The notes under the pieces were generated by a model. The model was not told the origin of the DNA. It saw nothing but the letters and a program-made list of their open reading frames with translations, and made no database searches. DNA of 64,000 bases. Source: Liolophura sinensis (lineage: Eukaryota; Mollusca; Polyplacophora; Chitonida; Chitonidae). The stretch's first letter is position 1. Every line of letters begins with the position of its first letter. The stretch covers positions 7,949,704-8,013,703 of the forward strand of contig NC_088304.1 of assembly GCF_032854445.1 (NCBI RefSeq). The letters run 5' to 3'. A program made the translations under genes and the position numbers. Below are positions 50,301 to 62,300 of the stretch, piece by piece.

Positions 50301-53300
50301 TATATGAAACTGTTGTTTATAGTATGCATAGTTTTGGAACATGGCATATATGTGTTCTTGTTTTTAACTCACCTCTCAACTAGCCCAGCTTTGACACCCC
50401 AGTGTACATTAGGTGTGTTTTTTATTTATTTTCTTCTTTTTTGTTGCAGTTATCATCAGTTGTCATGTCCATGGAAACATATATATGGTAGAGATAGAAA
50501 CAAATTTATGATGTGTGTACTGGTATTAATTATCTCCTGCAGGCCTGCGTAACCGTCAGAGTGGGTCGTTGAGTCAGAATGAATTCTCCAGTAGAAGTCA
50601 CAGCATGTTAACCCTGAACCTGGACTCTGACATGAACTACCCTGACGATGACAACCTGTATGTCACCAAGAGGGGCAAGCTGTCCTTTGTGGACCTCGCA
50701 GGTACAGGCACATCCTAAGCTTTATCCACTTCAGTTGCTCAGGTGTTAATGCATTTACCTAGTAATACATAGGGATCGTTCAGCGGCGGTCATGGCAGTG
50801 GATCTGCCTCCCTAGTCACACTAATATTAGTAAAGAGGAAGGGTTGGGGAGAAGGGTGTACAAAGTCCTAAGGGCAGCAACATGTGCCGGGTTTTAGGCT
50901 CAACCAGTAAAGGATGCCGGCTAGCCCAGTGTGTGCATGAAGATACTGTGACTGAGTTGGGATGATACTTGATGGCCTAAATTACATATTCAACAATAAG
51001 TTGATGAAAACAATATTAAAATGTCTATTAATCATGGTTAATGTATTGTAAAATTAAATGAAATTGGTGAAATTGTAGATACAAGTATCTTTAATCTACC
51101 ATCTGTTTTATTTCAGGGAGCGAGAAGGTTAAGGATCAGCAGACTGGGGAGACATTGTTAGAATCTAACAGTATTAACAAGAGCCTGCTTGTGTTAGGTA
51201 CGTGGCCCTTTATGCTTTAGCCTGCTTATTGAAGCATCAGGCCGATTCGTTGGTGTAGTTATGCAACACAGTGACGTGGGAGCCTCTCATCAATGCGGTC
51301 GGTGTGAATTCAAGTCCAGCCCATGCTGGCTTCATCTCTGGTTGTACGTGGGAAGGTCTGCTAGCTTCACGAGAGTATGTGTTTCTCCATGAGCTGTGCC
51401 AAGTTTCATCCCACCATACCTAATACTGGCTACCGTCATATATGTGAAATATTCTTGAGTGTGGTGTAAAATACCAGTAAATAGATATGTATTATAGCAT
51501 CAGTTCCCTCGCTGTCTTTGTTTGTTGGTCCTTCATTGACTATAGGCGGTCATTTGGCTGTCTGAGAAGGTGAAGTTCTTGAATGACTTGCCATAGGTTT
51601 GTGGTTTACAAGGGGCATTCCCGTTCAATCATAAAACTAGTTGCCAAATTTCTCAATAAAGTGTGAAACAACAATACAATACATACAGTGTAAATAAATA
51701 AATATTAAAGCACTATGTACTTGTAATACATTGCCATGTGGTAATGACAGATTTGCCACACACATGTAGGATGTTCAACAGTACATCACAGATTCCTGCA
51801 GGAGGCAGATTGGTATTCTAGGCACAAACATGATTACATTTTTTTTTATCCCACATTCGCTTGCATACTTGTGTACCAGATAAGACAATGCATGCATGTG
51901 TATGTGTATACCAGATAAGACTATGCATGCATATGTATGTGTATACTACATAAGATGATGCATGCATGTGTATGTGTATGCCAGATAAGATGGTGCATGC
52001 ATGTGCATGTGTGTACCAGATAAGATGATGCATGCATGTGTATGTGTGTACCAGATAAGTTGATGTATACATGTGTATGTGTATACTGCATGAGATGATG
52101 CATGCATGTGTATGTGTGTACCAGATAAGATGATGCATGCATGTGTATGTGTATGCCAGATAAGATGGTGCATGCATGTGTATGTGTATACCAGATAAGA
52201 TGATGCATGTATGTATATGTTTATACTGCATAAGGTGATACATGCATGTGTATACCAGATAAGATGATGCATGCATGTGTATGTGTATACCAGATAAGAT
52301 GATGCATGCATGTGTATGTGTATACCAGATAAGATGATGCATGCATGTGTGTGTGTGTACCAGATAAGATGATGCATGCATGTGTTTGTGTATACCAGAT
52401 AAGATGATGCATGTATGTGTGTGTGTGTACCAGATAAGATGATGCATGCATGTGTTTGTGTATACCAGATAAGGTGATGCATGCATGTGTATGTATATAC
52501 CAGATAAGATGATGCATGCATGTGTGTGTGTGTACCAGATAAGATGGTGCATGCATGTGTATGTGTGTACCAGATAAGATGATGCATGCATGTGTATGTG
52601 TATACCAGATAAGATGATGCATGCATGTGTATACCAGATAAGATGGTGCATGCATGTGTGTGTGTGTCCCAGATAAGATGATGCATGCATGTGTATGTGT
52701 ATACCAGATAAGATGATGCATGCATGTGTATACCAGATAAGATGATGCATGCATGTGTATACCAGATAAGATGGTGCATGCATGTGTATGTGTGTACCAG
52801 ATAAGATGGTGCATGCATGTGTATGTGTATACCAGATAAGTTGATGCATGCATGTGCATGTGTGTCCCAGATAAGATGATGCATGCATGTGTATGTGTAT
52901 ATCAAGGATTTTTTGTGTTTTGTAGGGAACTGTATATCCAGCCTGGGGAATGCCAAACGACGTGAAGGTCACATTCCATACAGAGACAGCAAACTGACCA
53001 AGCTGCTGGCTGACAGTCTGGGAGGAAATGGGGTTACCCTCATGGTATATCAACCTCAGTATTATTGTCTGGTTCTTGTTTGAATCCCAGTCTTTGTTTG
53101 CATTGTCTGAAATTCCTTGGCCAGTTTATATATTTGCAGTCAGCAATGCTTCTAGGGTCCATTAGGGTTTTTTCTCTTTAAATTTCGATTTATAAATTGT
53201 TTTGGCAGTTTCCCCAGCCTGTAACACTAAACATCAATCAGCCAATCAATTGTTGTTATTTTTTGATGATATAAGTCATTTAGTTTATTTTCAAGCCATT

Positions 53301-56300
53301 ATCCTCAACTTGTACAGATTGTATGTTCAATCATTATGTCCTTGCAGATTCCTTGTGTGACATGTTCAATCATTATTTCCTTGCAGATTGCTTGTGTGAC
53401 ATGTTCAATCATTATGTCCTTTCAGATTGCTTGTGTGACATGTTCAGTCATTATGTCCTTGCAGATTGTTTGTGTGACATGTTCAATCATTATGTCCTTG
53501 CAGATTGCTTGTGTGACATGTTCAGTCATTATGCCCTTGCAGATTGCTTGTGTGACATGTTCAATCATTATGTCCTTGCAGATTGCTTGTGTGACACCCT
53601 CGTCCAACCACACCATGGAAACGATGAATACGTTAAGATATGCCAACAGAGCGAAGAAAATCAAGAGCAAACCAGTGGTTAAGATGGTAAGTTAAGATAT
53701 GCCAACAGAGATAAGAAAATCAAGAGCAAACCAGTGGTTAAGATGGTAAGCTAAGCTTTTCCAACAGAGATAAGCAAATCAGAAAAAGCCAGCCCTTAAG
53801 ATGGTAAATTGAAATGTGCCATCAGAGTAGTTTTCTCGACATTTAGTTCTGAACAGTTTGTTGTTTCAAATTGAAACTATTTTATCAACCTTAAACTGGC
53901 AATGTTTGGCCAGCTTTAAGGGAAATACGACTCTAAATTGAAGTATATATATATATCAGATGAAAGACCATTCAAACTGTCCAGAAAAATAATTGGATTT
54001 ATTTTTTTTTAGAATTTTTCTAACCGAGTAAACATTGTGTGAAAAGATCAGATTATAAGGTGTTCGGTTGTGACCCAGAACATATCAGTTATGTCACAGC
54101 TATACTTTTCCCGGAAATAATTCGTTTCAAGGTCAACTCAGCGAATGCATTCATAGATCCCTATGCATGTGGATTTTGAGTGATGAAATGTAGCAGTTTG
54201 ATGTGTAGTAAGTAGCAAAAACCTTATGCGACGTCACTGGTCCCATTGTGAAAAGGCCACCATAGAATAAAATATTCAAATGCATTTTACTGGGTTGAAA
54301 AAATTATAAAGAAAATAAATCCAACTATTTTTCTGCACAGTTTTTAATGGTTTTTCATTGTGATGCATACTTCATTTAGGAGTAATTTTTGCCTTCAAAA
54401 ACATCTGCATATTTTGTGTTAAATTGCCAGTAATCTCTTACATGTAATACTGTGATGTACTTAATTTTCGCGTGAAACTAATTTTTGCGGATTTCGCGGT
54501 CATTAATTTACTGCGAAAAATAATTCCCGCGAAAAATAACTCCAACGAAAAATAATTCCATCGAAAAATATCCAGTGTTGAATCATATACTACAGGTAGT
54601 AGTAATAATGAATTGAAATCTTTTGACGTGCTTGAATTATATCGGCTGTATTATAACTTGGAAAATTTTAAGATTTTACGTTTTCATTATTCTCTTAAAT
54701 ACACAAAAATGAATTCCTGTGAGCATATTTTGGCAGAAAATCCGTGAAAAGAAATTCCAGGGAATATTAAGTACTTTACAGCACTATTTTATGTGCTGAC
54801 TGTGCTATCCTTTCAACATACCCTAAACGACGTAAAATTTCGTCCGTGACTTAAGTTGCTCATTTTTTCCAGATTCTGGGAGCTTTACTGATTTTAGAAA
54901 GGTGGTTTGAGAGGTGTTTGGAAGGTAGATTAAATTCAGGTTGATATTTAGCAACGGAAGTAATATCCCATGACATTTATGTGTCTCCAAAAATGCTCTT
55001 ATGTGGTCAAATTTTTAGGTCATTTAGGGCAGCTGTTATTCTGACAGCTCAAACAGATAACAACAACTTTTGCAATACTTTCAGAGTGCTTGCAGTTGCA
55101 GTGTGTGGACTCAATCCATGTGATTTTACATTTGTACTGGGGACCATTTTAAGATCTGGTACAGTGATACAAACCAACTCCTATGATACTCTGCGAATTT
55201 GCAAGAGCTGGACTTTGTGTGAATGTCGCTTTCACTCATTTGTTTTTTTTGATGCAGGTGCTTTTGTAAACTTGTTGTTTTCTTTTTGCATTAAGGATCC
55301 ACGAGAGAAGTTAATACTCACTCTGAAGAGAGAAATCAAAGTGCTAAGAAATGAAAATCATTATTTAAGGCAGCAGGTAAGCTCTCTATACTATCAACAC
55401 CTTAATTCCTCAACCTTTTTGCACATGAAAGAGCAACTTTCAGTGCAATTTATGTGCCTTTTTCATTTAATTTTGGAGACAAAACTGTAAAGGTTGGCTG
55501 ATTTCAGGGCTTCACAAAAAGTATAATTTTACAGTCTATGTAGACTGTAATGCCCTAAGAATGTACTTAAATAAATGCCTTCCAAACAGTATCAACAGTT
55601 TGCAAAACATACAGAAATATGAATTAAATCTATAGGTATAATAGGGTGAAGTGCATCTATATTTTGGCATTTAAATGACAAGTGAAAATTGTGCACATTT
55701 TTTCAGGTTTTGACAAGAAAAAAGTGAAATCTGTCATGGGCTCTTGTCTCAACTGTTCAGTGTTATAATAACAGAGTCTCCTGGAATGAAAGCGGAAAGG
55801 GACATGACTTAGTGATATAAAGGTGCATGGATATACCAACAAGAAAGCATTTGTGGGAAAGTTTGTTAGTAACTTGCCATAGATGGTACTTTTGCTTTTC
55901 TCCATCCATATGTTAGATGTTACATGCCCAGTTAAATATACACTGTTTGTCATGAAAAATTTCACTGCAGTGCTGTGAACATTTTTTACAAAGCTACATA
56001 ATTTAGGTGTGTTTTTACGCTTCAGTTGGAATTTCCAGCCAAACCCAAAGGACAGTTACAGAAAGAGAATGATGAAAGACTGGTGCAGTTCATGAAAGAG
56101 CAAAAACAAAAAACGGGTAAATTGTGAATTTAAACTACTGTAGAGAAGAATTACACATATGTAGTCTATATTTTCCCCCACAAGAAGTGTACCATTAAGG
56201 GGAGTTCAGATACACTTATTCACTTACATGTAGTTGCTTGAGATCTGCGAAGCAGTAGTATGGCTGCTGTTGGTTCATAAGATATGTACAACATGACTGT

Positions 56301-59300
56301 TTGTGAGCACATAATGATATTGAAGAATGTTTGATCCAGTCTACTGTATAATAGCACAATAAGAGAAGTGAAGACAGGGATCAGTGTAAACAAAGTTCTT
56401 CCCTCTAACATCACACATGGTTTAAGATGAAATCTACATCATGGGAGTAAGGGGTATATAGAGTATTAACAAAGACCCCACCAGGGATTTTGCATGCAGT
56501 TTTGTTTCAGAAGAAGTACCTGTAGCTGAGGACATTGTTGCATGTGTATGGTATCATTTCAAGCCTGTGTTTCTCTCGTTTGTTCAGGAAAGCCAAATGG
56601 CACACAGACAGATTCTGGCTTGTATGAAATGCTCCAAGAATATATGGTGGAAAATGAATCATTAAGGTAGTATCCCAACAATGTTTAATATTGTTGTAAC
56701 TTGCAGCGCTGAACAATGATAGCGAAGAAACCATTTAGTATTAGTAAGGTGTTGTTTTGGTTGATTTATATTCATATTTTGTTTCAAGAATTCAAAACTA
56801 TGATTTTCAAGAGCTTAGAGTCAAATTGACTATGATGATTTTAAAGACAGTGAATAGCTTCTTTGCGTTTCATATTTTCAATTTTCAACAGTATGTTTTT
56901 GAGCGATGTCTTAAACTTTTGAACAGGGACTAAGTTACATATTTTATAAATAAAAATATGAGGAAAACTCTGATGTGATAACATGTAATATGATTGTATA
57001 TTTGTTATATGAGGTATTTTATTAATTTACACGTAAATTATCCTTCAGGGGAGAAAACTCTGACTTGCAGTCGTCAAAGGACAGACTGAGGAGGGAACAA
57101 CAACTGCTGTACAGGGAGAATGACAAGCTGATGAAGAGGCTAGAAGTTCTAGAAAAGTAAGTGTGTAACGGACTCACTGTTCTGTGCTTTGTGATACAGC
57201 TGATACCAAGATGGGTGTTTATTTGACACTTAGCATTTGTTTGGTGTAGTTGTTGTCCTCTGGCTCTACCATCTTATTGCAGATTTTGATTAACTTCCTG
57301 TTTTTAATCCCAAACATCAGCGAATGCAAGGGATATTAATGTCAGTCTAATGTATAAAGTATACATGTATCAAAAAAAAGTATGAAAAAGAGAAATGAAT
57401 TTAAATAAACAAAGTATGTCTATCAGTCTTACAAGAAAGTTTATAATAATACTGACTCTGGTACATGTGTTTATGCTTGTAGAACAGTATTGGGTAATCA
57501 GGGCCCTTTGCCTTACCGGATGTCCCCAGTCTCCATTACTCAGTCTGGGGGGTTAAGCTCGTTTGAGAACTCCCCCCTCCATAGTCCCAGTCCACAGCAC
57601 AAGAAGAACGGGAAGGGCTACTCAAGAGGCTCCTCATTTGCTCCTAACAACGCAGCCTTCGTGGTGAGGTTCAGTGTCAACAACTGATGCACCGTTACAT
57701 ACACATCCATTGATTTATTTATTTATTTGATTGGTGTTTTACCCAGTGCTTAAGAATATTTCAGTTATATGACAACAGCCAGCATTATGGTGGGATTAAA
57801 CCGGGCAGAACCTGAGGGAAACCCACAGCCATCCGCAGATTGCTGACAGACCTTTCCATGCATGACTGGAGAGGAAGCCAGCATGAGCTAGACTTGAACT
57901 CACAGCCATCACATTGGTGAGAGGCTCCTGAGTCATTGCGCTGTGCCGGCGTGTTAACCACCTCAGCCACAGAGGCTCCCACATCTATTGACTATTGTCA
58001 AGCTATAATATTTAGTGTAAATATCAGTTTTGAGTTTCCATTGCTATAAACTTCTTGAGTATGGTGTTAAATGATGAAATAAATAAGTATATCAGTCTGT
58101 TGCTATAAGTATTAAAACAGAGAGAGTTTTGGACCACTAGTTGCTCCCCTGAGCCACAGTACCCGTGATTAAGTGAAAAAATCTGAAAAATGATTTCCTG
58201 TGACATTCTGTGACAGTTTCACCTTAACTGTTACAAAATGTGACCTTTTGGAAAATTTTTTTAATTCAGTTTGCACGAATTGACTAAAGAAACTTGATTT
58301 CAATAATGTCATCTGCATGCATGCTCTGACAAAATCTGATGAATTTAGCTAAGATATTGTGACAAAAAGAAATAAAAAAAAAAAATAAAACAAATGTGCC
58401 AAAATGTGAAAATGTGACATCACTCAGATTATGTATGGGGATCCCTGTATTCCCAAAATGAGAAGATTTTACTCTGTAAAGTAAAAGGCATTATATATAG
58501 GAAGCGACTGGGTAATTCTGCCCTGGGCAATTCCTGCAGAGCAGGGTTAATCATCAAAGATCAACGATATGCAACCATGTTTTGTCAGTATTGTGCAGAA
58601 AAAGTAATCTTGGAGGTGTATGTGATATATATCTTTCAGTGACACTCGACAGTTGTAAATTTTGTAATGGTTCTACATAGGATCACTGTCATTGTGGTCA
58701 TTATAAACAATTGTTTATATCTGTCATTGTGTCCCCAGACAAAGATCATTGATATAGAAATTGTTGTGGTTCCATGTATGGATCATCTTGTGGTGGATAC
58801 AGACATTTGCTTATATCTGTCATAGTGTCCCCAGACAAAGATCCTTGATATAGAAGTTGTAGTGGTTCCATATATGGATCATATTGTGGTGGATACAGAC
58901 AATTGCTTATATCTTTCATAGTGTCCCCAGACAAAGATCCTTGATATAGAATTTGCAATGGTTCCATGTGTGGATCACCTTGTGGTGGATACAAACAGTT
59001 GCTTATATCTTTCATAGTGTCCCCAGACAAAGATCCTTGATATAGAATTTGTAGTGATTCCATGTATGGATCACCTTGTGGTGGATACAAACAGTTGCTT
59101 ATATCTGTCATTGTGTCCCCAGACAAAGATCCTTGATATAGAAGTTGTAGTGGTTCCATGTATGGATCATCTTGTGGTGGATACAAACAATTGCTTATAT
59201 CTTTCATAGTGTCCCCAGACAAAGGTCCTTGATATAGAATTTGTAGTGGTTCCATGTGTGGATCATCTTGTGGTGGATACAAACAATTGCTTATGTCTTT

Positions 59301-62300
59301 TATAGTGTCCCCAGACAAAGATCCTTGATATAGAATTTGTAGTGGTTCCATGTATGGATCATCTTGTGGTGGATACAGACAATTACTTATATCTTTTATA
59401 GTGTCCCCAGACAAAGATCCTTGATATAGAATTTGTAGTGGTTCCATGTGTGGATCATTTTGTGGTGGATACAAACAATTGCCTATATCTGTCATTGTGT
59501 CCCCAGACAAAGATTCTTGATATAGAATTTGTAGTGGTTCCATGTATGGATCATCTTGTGGTGGATACAGACAATTGCTTATATCTTTTATAGTGTCCCC
59601 AGACAAAGATCCTTGATATAGAATTTGTAGTGGTTCCATGTGTGGATCATCTTGTGGTGGATACAAACAATTGCTTATATCTTTCATAGTGTCCCCAGAC
59701 AAAGATCCTTGATATAGAATTTGTAGTGGTTCCAAGTGTGGATCATCTTGTGGTGGATACAGACAATTGTTTATATCTGTCATTGTGTTCCCAGACAAAG
59801 ATCGTTGATATAGAAATTGTTGTGGTTCCATGTGTGGATCATCTTGTGGTGGATACAAACAGTTGCTTATATCTGTCATTGTGTCCCCAGACAAAGAGCC
59901 TTGATATAGAATATGTAGTGGTTCCAGGTGTGGATCATCTTGTGGTGGATACAAACAATTGTTTATATCTGTCATTGTGTCCCCAGACAAAGATCCTTGA
60001 TGTAGAAGTTGTAGTGGTTCCAGGTGTGGATCATCTTGTGGTGGATACAGACAATTGTTTATATCTTTCATACTGTCCCCAGACAAAGATCTTTGATATA
60101 GAAGTTGTAGTGTTTCCAGGTGTGGATCATCTTGTGGTGGATACAGACAATTGTTTATATCTTTTATAGTGTCCCCAGACAAAGATCTTTGATATAGAAG
60201 TTGTAGTGTTTCCAGGTGTGGATCATCTTGTGGTGGATACAAACAATTGTTTCTATCTGTCATTGTGTCCCCAGACAAAGATCCTTGATATAGAAGTTGT
60301 AGTGGTTCCATGTGTGGATCATCTTGTGGTGGATACAGACAATTGTTTATATCTGTCATTGTGTCCCCAGACAAAGATCTTTGATATAGAAGTTGTAGTG
60401 TTTCCAGGTGTGGATCATCTTGTGGTGGATACAGACAATTGTTTATATCTTTTATAGTGTCCCCAGACAAAGATCTTTGATATAGAAGTTGTAGTGTTTC
60501 CAGGTGTGGATCATCTTGTGGTGGATACAGACAATTGTTTATATCTGTCATTGTGTCCCCAGACAAAGATCCTTGATATAGAAGTTGTAGTGGTTCCATG
60601 TGTGGATCATCTTGTGGTGGATACAAACAATTACTTTGGGACTTTACACCACCAAACCCTAGCACTGTCTTCAGAATATCATTGTGGAAAGATATCAGTG
60701 CTTATTCATTTATTTATTTATTTATTCATTTATTTATTATCCCCTTGTCTTATATTGTGGTATTGCCCAGCTGTAGAGTTACATGTAGTCTTGATGAGAG
60801 AGTTCTGATACATTTTCAGCAGACTGATGGGCCAGATGCAGGCTATGTTAGCAGTCCGAGTGGTAGACGACCTCAAGGTCAGATGAAACCTCCCCACCGT
60901 CTGTCAGAGCCTGTCCTCAGACCAACTCAGGGGTATGCACTTCCGATTCTTTCTGTTAGACTTAGTCTTTGGAATTCAGAAATACCCAGAGATTTAATGT
61001 AAGCCATTTTCCTGGAGTGGCTGTAAAACTAAACAACCTGTTGTGCTTTATGGGTCATTTACAATTGAGCCTACAAAACATGTTTTTATATAGGCTTGCT
61101 TCTCTACGATGTGTACAGGAACCCTGAGGCAGGCCGAGGTGCCCCCCATGTTTCCCAGATGGGCCTGGTTCAGCCCGCGGATGGATACACCATGCCCTCA
61201 CCCCAGGGGCATTCTGTGGCACCCCATCAGGTACTCAACCAGGGCTACTCCACCCACCATGGACATGACCCAGGCTCACCCAGGCTCGTCAGGAAAGGTA
61301 TGTGTACATAACCATCTTATAGACGCTATATACTACAGAAGTCAGTCAGGACAAATCCAGGCAAACTGTTGGTAATATTGTAGAATACCCCAAATGATCA
61401 TCGGGCCTTGACAAAATATCAAGCTCAATTCTGTGCATGCGTTAATATTCAAACTTGATAATACATGTAAAATTTATAAAGCGAGTCATATTAGAACTTT
61501 TTCAAACTGTAGAATCAATTTAGCAGTATTAGTAGTACAGGTACATGTCTGATATTTACTTAAAGGTTATAATTTCAGCTGTTTGTGGAAGAAAATTGAA
61601 TTGATTAGTGAACATTAAAGCCTCTTCAGTCACAAGTATTAAACTTTAGAACATAATGGGGGACGGTTAATACTCATTGGGTTCTGAAAGGGGGTGACAG
61701 TGATTGCCTTACCTGTGATATGGCCATTTACCATACCTGTCTCACGGAAATTTTGCCTTACCTGTCACGCAGAAATTATTACCAGTCTTCTGAAAATGAA
61801 CTTCACCAGAGGTGTTTTGTAAAAGTTACAGAATCACACCTGGAGGCCTGCAGAAACGTCTCTACCAATTATATTCACTGGCTGCATGCACATGGAAATA
61901 TTTCACTCCGTACAGGGCACGCAGAGACTTATCACACATACCTATCCATTTCATCTCTTTTTACATGCATATCCTTTCACCTGAAACTTTTGACCATACA
62001 TAATCTAAGTAGACCTCCAGATTCTGAACTTGAAATTCATTTGGCTGATTGGTACTTTTTGAGGTTGCATGTACTCAAGAGTTCTCTCATGTGATGGCAG
62101 TCAGTCTTAGGAGACTACAATTTGGGATAAAATAATCTGGCCTGTTTTATTAAATTATTGTCAATATATTTTTTGACAGTTTCTCCATCCAAACAGCGGA
62201 ACGTGAATGCCCCAGATAATTCTAAAGGTGAGTGATTTTCTTGCTATAGTGGTGAGTTTCTCCTGTCTTCCTCCACTGACATAACTGACGTTATTTGCCA

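Noticed and set aside
51818-53053. 411-codon minus-strand ORF, His/Tyr-rich
   Set aside because: Entirely made by the 27/36-bp array; three overlapping minus frames are open at once, and it runs across exon 10 of the kinesin on the other strand.
54981-55376. Upstream extension of exon 12 to an ATG at 54981
   Set aside because: In frame but without kinesin-like content; exon 11 to exon 12 already joins in phase through a good acceptor.
58746-60665. 639-codon minus-strand ORF of 32-residue repeats as a gene
   Set aside because: Unit length of 96 explains the open frame, there is no unique sequence, and the plus strand is open as well; kept only as a low-priority finding.
60820-61138. Exon 18 starting at 61093 (acceptor TATATAG)
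   Set aside because: From exon 17 in phase 2 this start reaches a TGA within about a dozen codons; the acceptor at 61118 keeps the frame.
61720-62094. 124-codon ORF in intron 18
   Set aside because: No motif; overlaps an alternative frame of 63 codons and lies between well-supported exons whose phases join without it.
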